Counted from the stretch's first letter, positions 1-7,369 are shown. The stretch is DNA of 16,829 nucleotides from Terriglobia bacterium (GCA_020072905.1 JAIQGB010000028.1:1-16829); one strand, 5' to 3'. The notes: generated by a model from the sequence alone, not told the origin. Numbers and translations: made by a program.

Positions 1-1
1 T

Positions 2-229
2 TTCCCACCGGCCTGCTGCCCAAGGAATTTCCCGAATCGCCCGCGCGCTGACGAGGCCCGCGCTCACCGCGCGCAACGGGCCGACGCGATCGGGGCCGTC
101 GGCGCCACGCTCGGCGTCGAACACGTCGTTGGCGAAGTTCGTGCCGATCTGGATCGCGAGCGCGCCGCCGAGCGCCGCCAGCGCCGGCCCGAGCGCCACG
201 CCACGGCTCGCCGCCGCGCACGCGGTGCC
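2..229 (-). pseudogene. menA: Internal fragment of a MenA/UbiA-family prenyltransferase
   Basis: Translation of the minus strand gives a run with the hallmark of membrane prenyltransferases that make menaquinone or related quinones. The signature IQIGTNFANDVFDAERGAD, at about positions 170-100, holds the Asp-rich prenyl-diphosphate/Mg binding motif (NDxxDxxxGxD pattern), followed by RVGPLRAVSAGLVSARA. Only about 75 residues are present. The N-terminal 30 or so residues expected before GTACAA are replaced by sequence that reads as HemY on the other strand. Towards the left edge the similarity fades after position ~40, and a different plus-strand frame (ending in TGA at 49-51, last residues EFPESPAR) is equally plausible there. 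The family is recognised from the motif and is fairly sure. Whether this is a genuine relic, a recombination junction or an assembly chimera cannot be decided from the window. Confidence 0.6.
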
Positions 230-460
230 ATTCTCAACTTCAACCCCGAGCCGCTGTTCTCTCGGGTTCATCGCTGGCCATCGTCGATGGCGCAGTATGT
301 TGTCGGCCACGCGGAGCGCGTCCGCGCGATCGAAGCGGAGTTGGAGAGGCTTCCAGGCTTGTTCCTGGCGGGCAACGCTTATTCGGGGATCGGGATTTCC
401 GACTGCGCGCGGACGGGCCGCGCCGCCGCCGAGCGCGCGCTGGCGCTGCTAGCGCGTTGA
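230..460 (+). pseudogene. hemY: C-terminal fragment of protoporphyrinogen oxidase (HemY type)
   Basis: The plus frame ending in TGA at 458-460 encodes about 76 residues typical of the C-terminus of oxygen-dependent protoporphyrinogen oxidase, the FAD enzyme that makes protoporphyrin IX for haem. Recognisable blocks are RVHRWPSSMAQYVVGHAERV and LPGLFLAGNAYSGIGISDC, the latter being the conserved GNAYxGxGxxDC region next to the FAD site. The catalytic and Rossmann portions, more than 350 residues, are missing. Upstream the frame stays open to the window edge, but only as the antisense of the MenA-like fragment. No start codon with a ribosome site is visible. The stop lies 23 bases from the stop of the convergent isomerase-like gene. 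It cannot be functional alone. Confidence 0.65.
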
Positions 461-483
461 GGCTTGCTCTGTGCTTCGCGCTC

Positions 484-1446
484 TCAGGCGACGTCGTGCA
501 GAATCTTGACCAAGCCCGCAAGCGACTCGCGGGTGCTTTCCAGCTTGTTGCCGTCGGGGCGCCGGTAGTGAGTCTCGAGCGACATTGTCCCGTTGTACTC
601 GTCGTGGCGCAGCGCCTTGAACTGCCCTCGGTAATCAATCATGCCGCCGCCCACCGGCGCCCAGATTAACTTCCCGGTGGCAGGGTCTTTCTTCACGTCC
701 TTGACGTGCATGTGGGCGAAGACCCCGCGGACGGCGCGATAGCCATCCGGGTACGGCACCTCGCCGAGCACCGTGGCATTGCCGGGGTCCCAGAGCCCGC
801 GCAGATGGGGCGAGTTGATCTCCTTCACCAACCGGCCGAGTTCCTTTCCCGTCCCCACGTTGCACGTGTGCTCGTTCTCAAGCACCAGGACGACTCTGTT
901 CTTCGCCGCGACGTCCGCCGCCTTGGCCAGCCGGTCGCGGACGTGAGGGTAAGCCTTCTCCGGCTCGTCCACTCTCGAGTAGCTGAAGATGCGGATGAGC
1001 TGGGTGTCGAAGAAATGCGCCAGTTCCGAGGCGCGGCGCAGCAGGTCCTCGGTGTCCTGGTCGGTGAACGTGGCGCGGAAAGTATCTCGCTTCTCGTTCT
1101 GTTGCGCGGGCATCTCCGGCAGGTTGTACTTGAAGAGCGGCGAGGCAATGTCGCTCACGCGCAAGTGATGTTTCTCGATGGCGTGCTTGGCGCGCGCGAG
1201 CTCTTGGGGCGAGAGGTTCATGATGTTCTTGTCCCACATCTCGCGGACCTCGCAGTAGCCGAGGGATTGCGCCGTGAGGAAGTCGAGCGCTCGGTCGAAG
1301 TCCTCGGAGATCTCGTCGGTAATCACGCCCAGCTTGAAGGGGAGCGGATGAGAAGCCGCCTCTGCCGGGGAGAGAGCAAGCTCCCAGGCGGGGGCCGCCA
1401 GCAAGGCGGCACCCAGGAAGTCGCGGCGCGTTAAGGTCTCTCCCAT
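484..1446 (-). CDS. Tat-exported sugar phosphate isomerase/epimerase-like TIM-barrel protein
   Basis: This 320-residue protein belongs to the xylose-isomerase-like TIM-barrel superfamily (AP endonuclease 2 fold), which interconverts sugars or sugar derivatives with a divalent metal. Residues 6-17 (TRRDFLGAALLA) form a twin-arginine export signal followed by a hydrophobic stretch to about residue 31, so the enzyme probably acts in the periplasm. The barrel runs from about 37 to 318. Likely metal or catalytic residues sit at strand ends: Glu190 (LVLENEH), Asp220 (LWDPGN), His245/His247 (AHMHVKD) and Glu291 (SLETH). Length is normal for the family. The ATG is preceded by GAGGTGA five bases upstream, which fixes the start. 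It appears monocistronic and its substrate is unknown. Related proteins are often annotated as hydroxypyruvate isomerase or inosose dehydratase, and I would not choose between these. Confidence 0.85.
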   Translation of the reverse strand: MGETLTRRDFLGAALLAAPAWELALSPAEAASHPLPFKLGVITDEISEDFDRALDFLTAQSLGYCEVREMWDKNIMNLSPQELARAKHAIEKHHLRVSDIASPLFKYNLPEMPAQQNEKRDTFRATFTDQDTEDLLRRASELAHFFDTQLIRIFSYSRVDEPEKAYPHVRDRLAKAADVAAKNRVVLVLENEHTCNVGTGKELGRLVKEINSPHLRGLWDPGNATVLGEVPYPDGYRAVRGVFAHMHVKDVKKDPATGKLIWAPVGGGMIDYRGQFKALRHDEYNGTMSLETHYRRPDGNKLESTRESLAGLVKILHDVA

Positions 1447-1556
1447 CGGTTCACCTCGAAGTGAGAAGAAAGCGCATTTTGCTGCAAGGATCCTAGCGTC
1501 GTTGAAGGGATAACCGATGTCAATAGGGAAAGCGGAATGGGCAGGGGCAGGTGAAA

Positions 1557-2405
1557 TCAGGCGATGAGCCGCAGGCCGTAAAGGCGCCGACCGCCAAACG
1601 CGTAGATCGCCCGCCGGCGGATTTCAGCCTTCTGCTCGATGTTCTGGCCGCCGGGCGAATAGGGATAAAGCACGCGCACAACCTCGCCCACATTCAACTC
1701 CATGGCGAGCGAGAGGGCGAGGCCGCCTTTTGAAATGTTCTCGGTTTTGGAGACCTCCTCCTGACCGAACGGCCCGCGGACGAGGATCGAGAACTTCATG
1801 CCAATCCGCTTATTTTGCCGCTGGTCAGCAGGCTTGCCCGCCACTATGGGTTTGGAGGGAGGGGCGGACGCGGCGGTGGGGGGAAGTTCTTTCGGCTGCC
1901 GCGCTATGTCGGAGTGCATCCAGTTGGTGAGCCGGTTGCAGTCGCTGCATTGCCGCTGCAGAACGCCGGTCGATTCCAGCACCTCCGCTTCCATTGGGGT
2001 CAAGGCCAGGAAGATCTCTTTCCGGCAGCCTTGACACTGAATCAGCGCTCCCCCCTGCCCGGTGAGGGGCGCGCCAAACTCGATCCCCCAGATGTTGCGG
2101 CCCGGCTCCAGACATTCGACGCCCCATTCGTGGATGTCCTGCCCTGACCAGGCGGTCGGGGCCACCACGCGAAAGTCCGCCTCGCTGTAACTCTCCAGGT
2201 TGATCACGCGGAGGGTGTCGTTGACCGCGATGCGGTGCTTCAGCGCGATCCGGGCGCCCGTGCGATTGACGATACTCGTGCGCGTATCCTCCGCAAACTC
2301 GCCCGCCGTCGATTCGAATCCCAGAACCCGAATCGGAATGCTGAGCATCAGACGTTCCGTGCTCCGCTTTTCCTGTAGAGCCGTGACACCCGATTGTTCT
2401 GACAT
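1557..2405 (-). CDS. PilZ - zinc ribbon - PilZ domain protein
   Basis: The 282-residue product has two PilZ-like beta-barrel regions joined by a Cys-pair module. PilZ domains bind the second messenger c-di-GMP through an N-terminal Arg-rich motif and a (D/N)xSxxG motif. The first region (about 13-118) starts with KRSTER; its second motif (VNRTGARIAL) is weak. Two Cys pairs, CQGC at 124-127 and CSDC at 153-156, look like a zinc ribbon. After a Pro/Ala-rich linker (about 170-190), the second PilZ domain (about 194-282) has RQNKR and the canonical-looking NISKGGLAL. I chose the ATG at 2405 because AGGGG lies eight bases upstream; a TTG 21 bases further upstream lacks such a site. It lies downstream of another PilZ gene on the same strand, probably in one transcript. 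No output domain is visible, so the target process is unknown. Confidence 0.8.
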   Translation of the reverse strand: MSEQSGVTALQEKRSTERLMLSIPIRVLGFESTAGEFAEDTRTSIVNRTGARIALKHRIAVNDTLRVINLESYSEADFRVVAPTAWSGQDIHEWGVECLEPGRNIWGIEFGAPLTGQGGALIQCQGCRKEIFLALTPMEAEVLESTGVLQRQCSDCNRLTNWMHSDIARQPKELPPTAASAPPSKPIVAGKPADQRQNKRIGMKFSILVRGPFGQEEVSKTENISKGGLALSLAMELNVGEVVRVLYPYSPGGQNIEQKAEIRRRAIYAFGGRRLYGLRLIA

Positions 2406-2467
2406 CGCAGAGCCCCTGCCCGGCAACCGACGCTGTCGGCTCCCTCGCGAACCGCCGTCCGCGCCGG

Positions 2468-2575
2468 CTAGTGCCGTTCCAACTTATTGGGCCAATCCTC
2501 GTTCCCCGGCAGCCTCGGGAGGAGGTTGGTACACGGACCGGAATGCATCGCTCCAGATAGTTGGAACGCCACTAG
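2468..2575. mobile_element. 108-bp MITE-like element with 17-bp terminal inverted repeats
   Basis: CTAGTGCCGTTCCAACT at 2468-2484 is matched in inverted orientation by AGTTGGAACGCCACTAG at 2559-2575 (16 of 17 positions). The ends begin and finish with CTAG, a palindrome that may be part of the element or a duplicated target. The 74-base interior has no coding potential that I can see. The right end supplies the TAG stop codon of the PilZ gene ending at 2572. Short size, inverted ends and no transposase fit a miniature inverted-repeat element moved in trans; a large stem-loop repeat is the alternative. Confidence 0.6.
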
Positions 2576-2916
2576 TAATTGCGCGCTCCCCAGCGGATGC
2601 GCAGGCTTTCGAGATTCCAGGATTCGCTCGCGTCTACGAATTCCAGACCGATCATTCCGTCGTAGAAGCTCTCGGCTTCCCCGCTCCACACCACCCGCAT
2701 GCGCCGCTGGCGGTCATCGGCGGGCAATTCTACCGTAACCTCCGACCCCTCCGGCAAGTGGAATCGTGTGTGGGCCCGCGCCCCGCGTTCATCGATGGAG
2801 ACGATCTCAGCCCGGTCAAAGAACACCCGCCCCGCAACGTCCGTCCCCCTCAGCACCACCGGCATCTGCACGGGGAGCCGTCTGTCGCGCCTTACCTCGT
2901 TGGGGTGTTGGGACAT
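2572..2916 (-). CDS. Single-domain PilZ protein
   Basis: This 114-residue protein is essentially one PilZ domain, expected to bind c-di-GMP. Residues 9-13 (RRDRR) give the RxxxR motif just before the first strand (LPVQMPVVLRG). A SIDERGAR segment near residues 40-47 corresponds to the second ligand motif, with a (D/N)xSxxG-like pattern altered to DxRGxR. The conserved strand VVWSGEAESFYDGMIGLEFVD (about 75-95) is typical of the domain end. The start ATG at 2916 has no strong ribosome site. The last residues, RNY, precede a stop codon contributed by the terminal repeat of the MITE-like element, so the original C-terminus may have differed. A good promoter lies about 110 bases upstream, and the second PilZ gene follows on the same strand. 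Confidence 0.75.
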   Translation of the reverse strand: MSQHPNEVRRDRRLPVQMPVVLRGTDVAGRVFFDRAEIVSIDERGARAHTRFHLPEGSEVTVELPADDRQRRMRVVWSGEAESFYDGMIGLEFVDASESWNLESLRIRWGARNY

Positions 2917-2928
2917 GAAGGTGCTGTG

Positions 2929-2974
2929 CCGGAGTCAGGCCCCGCACGCCCAGGCCGGAGATGCCTGGCTCCGG
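2929..2974. repeat. Inverted repeat in the leader of the PilZ gene
   Basis: CCGGAGTCAGGC at 2929-2940 pairs with GCCTGGCTCCGG at 2963-2974 (11 of 12 positions, the exception being a G-T type pair in RNA). It falls within the predicted 5' untranslated leader, ending 13 bases before the PilZ start codon. It could be an intergenic REP-like element or a leader stem-loop affecting translation. Confidence 0.5.
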
Positions 2975-3023
2975 TGTCGAAGCCCGACCTCGCTTCTTCT
3001 CCGACGATCACAGAGAGCGGTTG

Positions 3024-3052
3024 ATAATAGTTGAGCGCTTTTTCGGCGTCAA
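3024..3052 (-). promoter_or_regulatory. Sigma-70-type promoter for the PilZ genes
   Basis: On the minus strand TTGACG (3052-3047) is followed after exactly 17 bases by TATTAT (3029-3024). Each hexamer is one base from consensus and the spacing is optimal. The predicted start of transcription is near 3017, giving a leader of about 100 bases to the PilZ ATG at 2916. The same region also holds an 8-bp inverted repeat, GCGGTTGA/TCAACCGC (3018-3025 and 3049-3056), spanning the promoter, which could be an operator. Confidence 0.55.
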
Positions 3053-3159
3053 CCGCCAAGTCGGTTCGTAGTCAGCGTCGTGACCGATCGACAAATGGCC
3101 GGCCCGATCGCGCCATCCGCGAGGGCGGAGCCTGCGGCTATTCCGCGGCGGGCGCCTCC

Positions 3160-4632
3160 TCAGTAGCTCCGGTTGTCGTGATCGACGCCGTGGCAACGCA
3201 GGCTGCAACTGCCGTGGAAGACCGCCGACCCTGCCCCAGGGGTCAGGTCAGACCAGGCGGGGCCCACCGCAAGGCTGTTGCGAGCGACGATGTTCTGGTC
3301 GAAGTTGATGAGGCTGCCGTTGTTGAGCGCGGTCCCGTTGGGTATGCCGTGCGGGTCGTGACAGGTGGAACAGGCGACCCTCTGCATGTGCTCCCAATGG
3401 AACTTGAAGCTCTGGTCGGCCTTCAGGCTGTCTTCGCTGTGACACTTGAAGCAGAGCGCGTAGTTGGAGGACGAGTAGGGAATGTCGGGCGTCTGGCCGG
3501 CCGTTCCTGAGGAAGTCTCAAGGAAGTAGCCGCGCTCCAGGATGTGGCTGACGTTCGAGCCGTGGGGCCCGAGGGAACCGGCGAACGATCCTCCCAACTG
3601 GCGCCCGGTGTCATTCCCGTGGCAATCCGTGCAGGAAATCTGCGCGGCGGCATTGAGCGTTCGACTGGGGATCGGCGCTCCGCTGGAATCCAAGGGGGTA
3701 GTCAGCAAACTCGGCACTGCTCCGCCTGCCCCGCTACTCAAGGCGCGCGGCCGGGTCACGGGATGCCACGAAACCGGCGAGGCAAAAGCGTCCACCAGGT
3801 TCATGGAGAGCACGACGCGGAAGGGCAGCGGCCCGTAAGAGAGGTATCCCGGCAACTGCGGCTTGTTGGGATTGTAGCTGGGGCACTTGAAGCAGATTTC
3901 GTCCTCGTACAATGCGCCGGTCCCGCCGCGACGCGGATCGCGCGGAGAACCGTCGGCGGCAATCCCGCTTACCCCCAACAACGCAGAGGAGAGTTGCGGC
4001 GGCACGGGCGTCGTCAGGTCGGCGCGCGCCGCGTGCGAATTGTGGCAATCGTCGCAGGTGGCGTGGCGCGTGAGGATGTTGTCCGGAGCCTCGACCGGAT
4101 CGTGGCTTGCCTGCGGGCCGATCGACGGGTGGACGTACATCTTGCGCTTGAACTCGGATTTCACGTCGGCAAGCTGGGTGAGCGGATTCCCGTCGTGGCA
4201 CTGAAAGCAGACTCGGTCGGTCTCCCCTTTGAGCAGCTCAGCGGCATCGTGCGCCGTGTGAGGACGATGGCACGCCGCGCAGGCATTGGTCGCCGTCGTC
4301 GTGTACCCGGTGTGCGACCCGAGCCAGGCGATGCCATCGTTGGTCTGGTCGCTGTAGACGTTGGCGCCGGTCTTGTGACTGGAGGGCACACCTTCCGCGC
4401 CGCTCCAGCTCCAGAGGTTCGCCCCGGTACCACCCTTGAGATCGTGACTCGTGGTGCAAATGGCGGAGGCGGAGTTGTTTTTCAGCAGAAAGCGGTTCTC
4501 CACCGGATCGACGAATTCGTTGTGGGGGTCGTGGCAACTCGTGCATGGCACGCGACCCTGTGCATCCAGCTTGAGGGGATGTCCGTTTCCTTGTTGAAAT
4601 TCGCCGGCTCTCCGAACTACGTCACGTCGCAA
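3160..4632 (-). CDS. N-terminally truncated multihaem cytochrome c (doubled CXXCH family)
   Basis: The frame encodes up to 490 residues of a multihaem c-type cytochrome that would carry electrons in the periplasm or at the outer membrane. Canonical CXXCH haem sites start at residues 30, 118, 142, 193, 334, 394 and 421, and a CX3CH site (CSLRCH, 476-481) ends the protein. Two more sites are broken: CTTSH at 59-63 (second Cys replaced by Ser) and CFKCP at 247-251 (His replaced by Pro). There is no signal peptide, although the family must be exported. The only start is a TTG at 4632 with no ribosome site, two codons after an in-frame stop. The 91 bases up to the ADOP stop show no exported N-terminus, although one other frame contains a CHLRRGES stretch that might be a relic. 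I read this as a gene that has lost its 5' end and is decaying. It probably once belonged with the cytochrome/NHL pair at 11593-12953. Confidence 0.75.
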   Translation of the reverse strand: MRRDVVRRAGEFQQGNGHPLKLDAQGRVPCTSCHDPHNEFVDPVENRFLLKNNSASAICTTSHDLKGGTGANLWSWSGAEGVPSSHKTGANVYSDQTNDGIAWLGSHTGYTTTATNACAACHRPHTAHDAAELLKGETDRVCFQCHDGNPLTQLADVKSEFKRKMYVHPSIGPQASHDPVEAPDNILTRHATCDDCHNSHAARADLTTPVPPQLSSALLGVSGIAADGSPRDPRRGGTGALYEDEICFKCPSYNPNKPQLPGYLSYGPLPFRVVLSMNLVDAFASPVSWHPVTRPRALSSGAGGAVPSLLTTPLDSSGAPIPSRTLNAAAQISCTDCHGNDTGRQLGGSFAGSLGPHGSNVSHILERGYFLETSSGTAGQTPDIPYSSSNYALCFKCHSEDSLKADQSFKFHWEHMQRVACSTCHDPHGIPNGTALNNGSLINFDQNIVARNSLAVGPAWSDLTPGAGSAVFHGSCSLRCHGVDHDNRSY

Positions 4633-4723
4633 TGCCCATCATCTTGCCTCTTCCGCCGTACTTCCATTGACGGTGCATTCTCCCCGCATCTCTTGAGACT
4701 CCCCACGGCGCAAGTGACAAACC

Positions 4724-7159
4724 TCACTCGCACCTCAACGCTTCCATGGGCTCTACCTTTGTGGCCCGGCGCGCAGGGATGTAGCACGCGACGAGTGACA
4801 CCAAACACAGCAATAAGGCTACCGCAGCATAGGTGAGCGGGTCGGTCGAGGTGACACCGAAGAGCTCGCTGCTCAGATATCTCGTCAGCCCCAGCGACAC
4901 AGCCAGACCCGCGGCCAATCCGGTCAGCGTCAAAAGCAAACCTTGGCCCAGCACCAGCCGGAAAATATTCACTCGCTGCGCACCCAGCGCCATGCGAATG
5001 GCAATCTCATGCGTCCGCTGGCGAGTCGTATAGGCGATCACCCCGTAAATGCCCACGGCTGCCAGGATGAGCGCCAGCAATCCAAAGGCGCCAGCGAAGG
5101 TTCCGGCGAGCCGCTCGAAAATACTTCCGAGCTGCATGCTGGAATTGAGAGTGGTCACGCCGAAGACAAGCAGATCGGCATTAAGTTCATGGACGGTTCT
5201 TTCCACCGCCGCGGCATAAGCCTGTGGATCGCCCGACACTCGCGCGTGGATGATCACCGGATCACGGTAGTCCTGGAACAATGGAAGGAATATGATGGGC
5301 TCCGGAGTATATACCAGGCGGCGGTACTTACCATTGCGAGCCACGCCGACCACCGTGAACCACTGGCCGTTGGCGTTGACCCTCTTGCCAATCGCCTGCT
5401 GGCCCGGCCAGTATCGGTCGCAGAATTCCTGATTGACGACGGCAACCGGCTGCGACTTGGGGCCATCCTGCCCGGTAAAGTCACGCCCCGCGACAAGAGA
5501 AATCCGCATGGTCCTAAAGTAATTCGGACCTACGTTGGCGCGATTGATTTCCATCGATTCGCCGGGTTGGGGAAGGTAACCCTCGGCTTGGATAATGCCA
5601 GAGTGGAGTGTGAAGCTGAGCGGCGAGAAATCCGCCACGGTCGCGGAGTCAACCCCGGGGAGAGCTTCAAGCTTCGCGAGCACTTGACGGTGGAACGCGA
5701 GGCCTTGAGCTTCCGAATATCCGGCGGGCCTGAGCTCATAGGAAGCCAGCAGAACATGGTTGGGGTCGAAGCCGGGATCCTGGCGCTGGGCGTTCCTCAA
5801 ACTGCGGGTGAATAAACCTGCACAAACGAGCAGAAGCAGCGATAAGCCAATTTGCGCCACCACCAGCGCGCTCGAGAGCCGCGACTTGTGGAGTCCGCCC
5901 GACATACTGCCCGCCTCTTCCTTCAGCGCCGCGATGGGGGTCAGGCTGGAAGTGCGCAGCGCCGGGAGGATACCGAAAATAGTGGCGGTAAGAACCGATA
6001 GGGCCACGGTCGCGAGGAGCACGGTTTGGTCCGCATGTCCGTTAAGGGTAAGGTTAAGGGTAAGAGGAAGGGTCGTGGGCGGAAGGAAAGCGGCAATCGT
6101 TCCGGCCGTCCAAGTGGTGAGCAGCATGGCGAGTCCGCCACCCGCCAAAGCCAGGAGGAGGCTTTCCACCAGAAGCTGACGCACCAACCGCCAGCGAGTG
6201 GCGCCCAGCGACAGGCGAAGGGCCACCTCACGCCGACGGGTCACGTTGCGTGCCAAAAGCAGGTTCGCCGCATTCGCGCAGGCGAGCAACAGCAACACTG
6301 CCGCCAGCGCCAGAAGTATGGGCAGGCTCTTGTACAAATAGACATTCACTCCGATGGGCGAGCGCCAGAGCGGGGCCAGCGTGATCTGATTGGGGCCGCG
6401 ATGCGAATCGGGAAACTGCGCGACGATGCGCTGCATCTGGAGATTGAGTTCTTCCTCGGCCTGCCGGCGGCTGACCCCGGGCTTGAGCCTTCCGAAAACG
6501 TTGAGCCAGTATCTCCCGCGCTGGCGAACCTCCTCTCCCCTGTACACCAGGGAAGCCCAGAGGTCCACGCGCGAACCGGTTGAACATCCCTGAAAACCCG
6601 GCGGAGCTACTCCCACAACCGTACACAGACTCTTGTTGACCTCGATGGTCTTGCCGACAATCGAGCGGTCCCCTCCGAAATGGCTCTGCCACAGGGCATA
6701 GCTGATCACCACCGACGGCGTCGTTCCAGGCTTTTCCTCTTCCACCGGCAGGAGGCCGCGACCCAGGATGGGTTGCAAGCCGAGCACCTTGAAATAATCT
6801 GCGGAAGTTAACGCCGCGTTGATGCGCTCCGGCTTCCCCGTGCCGGTGAGGGACACGAAATCTTCGTTATACGCCAGCAGTCCGGACAAGCTCTGGGTCC
6901 TGGCGCGCACGTCCATGTAGTCCGGGTAGGAGAACGGCGGGGTGGGGTGCTCGCTGATCTCCCCCCTCAACACGGCAACCATGTCGCTGGTGTGGGAGAC
7001 CCCAGGAATGGGAGTGAGCAGCGTGGAGTTGATCCAACTGAAGATCGTGCTGTTGGCGCCGATGCCCAGCGCCAGCATCAAGACCACGAGGAAAGTAAAG
7101 CTAGGACTCTTCGCCAGCATGCGCAGGCCAAAGCGAACGTCTTGCAGCAATGTTTGCAT
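4724..7159 (-). CDS. ADOP-family ABC transporter permease (MacB/FtsX-like)
   Basis: This complete 811-residue inner-membrane protein has duplicated MacB-type architecture. An N-terminal helix (about 21-48, LALGIGANSTIFSWINS) is followed by a periplasmic MacB core (about 50-270), an FtsX-like block of helices (about 278-305, 330-358, 378-400 and 428-452), a second periplasmic core (about 455-685), and three final helices (about 688-712, 738-760 and 775-797). The start (DVRFGLRMLAKSPSF) and end (PARRATKVEPMEALRCE) are signatures of the acidobacterial duplicated-orphan permease family, as is the THEIAIRMALGA motif near 716-727. Like other members it has no ATPase domain and none is adjacent, so it would have to borrow one. 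The substrate is unknown. The ATG follows GAGAGGA. A possible sigma-54 promoter lies upstream. Two perfect 12-base tandem copies (6041-6064) encode the LTLNLTLNG stretch of a loop. Confidence 0.92.
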   Translation of the reverse strand: MQTLLQDVRFGLRMLAKSPSFTFLVVLMLALGIGANSTIFSWINSTLLTPIPGVSHTSDMVAVLRGEISEHPTPPFSYPDYMDVRARTQSLSGLLAYNEDFVSLTGTGKPERINAALTSADYFKVLGLQPILGRGLLPVEEEKPGTTPSVVISYALWQSHFGGDRSIVGKTIEVNKSLCTVVGVAPPGFQGCSTGSRVDLWASLVYRGEEVRQRGRYWLNVFGRLKPGVSRRQAEEELNLQMQRIVAQFPDSHRGPNQITLAPLWRSPIGVNVYLYKSLPILLALAAVLLLLACANAANLLLARNVTRRREVALRLSLGATRWRLVRQLLVESLLLALAGGGLAMLLTTWTAGTIAAFLPPTTLPLTLNLTLNGHADQTVLLATVALSVLTATIFGILPALRTSSLTPIAALKEEAGSMSGGLHKSRLSSALVVAQIGLSLLLLVCAGLFTRSLRNAQRQDPGFDPNHVLLASYELRPAGYSEAQGLAFHRQVLAKLEALPGVDSATVADFSPLSFTLHSGIIQAEGYLPQPGESMEINRANVGPNYFRTMRISLVAGRDFTGQDGPKSQPVAVVNQEFCDRYWPGQQAIGKRVNANGQWFTVVGVARNGKYRRLVYTPEPIIFLPLFQDYRDPVIIHARVSGDPQAYAAAVERTVHELNADLLVFGVTTLNSSMQLGSIFERLAGTFAGAFGLLALILAAVGIYGVIAYTTRQRTHEIAIRMALGAQRVNIFRLVLGQGLLLTLTGLAAGLAVSLGLTRYLSSELFGVTSTDPLTYAAVALLLCLVSLVACYIPARRATKVEPMEALRCE

Positions 7160-7231
7160 TGAAGAAGTCCTCTCGATACTCCTAAAGCAATCTCATATCC
7201 ACCTCAGAGGCAGATAAGTCCATTAGAAACA

Positions 7232-7247
7232 AGCAGGTGCGAAGCCA
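7232..7247 (-). promoter_or_regulatory. Possible sigma-54 (-24/-12) promoter for the ADOP permease
   Basis: On the minus strand TGGCTTCGCACCTGCT keeps the invariant GG and GC with exactly ten bases between them, as sigma-54 promoters require. It matches TGGC and TGC of the consensus TGGCAC-N5-TTGC. It lies about 73 bases before the permease ATG. A palindromic GATTCG-N6-CGAATC (7286-7303) lies about 40 bases upstream of it and could bind an enhancer-type activator. Two mismatches in the consensus keep this tentative. Confidence 0.35.
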
Positions 7248-7285
7248 GGGCATGCTAAGACTTGTCAGTTACTGTCCGGTTTTGG

Positions 7286-7303
7286 GATTCGATTGTCCGA
7301 ATC
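7286..7303. promoter_or_regulatory. Palindromic site upstream of the ADOP permease
   Basis: GATTCG-N6-CGAATC is a perfect 6+6 inverted repeat, and TGTCCG/CGGACA elements occur in and next to it (7271-7300). The placement upstream of the -24/-12-like site suggests an operator or activator site. The regulator is not in the window. Confidence 0.35.
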
Positions 7304-7369
7304 TAGGACGACCTTTCGTGCTCCTTTTCCTGTTACCGTCACGCAGCACCACTCGCCGCTCGTGGCCAA

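Noticed and set aside
1490..1523. TTGACA and TAGGAT upstream of the isomerase-like gene as a promoter
   Set aside because: The spacing is 22 bases, too long for a sigma-70 promoter, and no better -10 lies at 16-18 bases.
3160..3206. CSLRCH at the cytochrome C-terminus as a third broken haem site
   Set aside because: A terminal CX3CH followed by a HGxDH-type tail is, as I recall, common in the doubled-CXXCH family, so it is likely a normal feature.
3544..4836. Long plus-strand frame opposite the multihaem cytochrome
   Set aside because: It is the complement of a frame with seven CXXCH sites, has no protein-like motifs and runs across the intergenic stretch into the ADOP gene.
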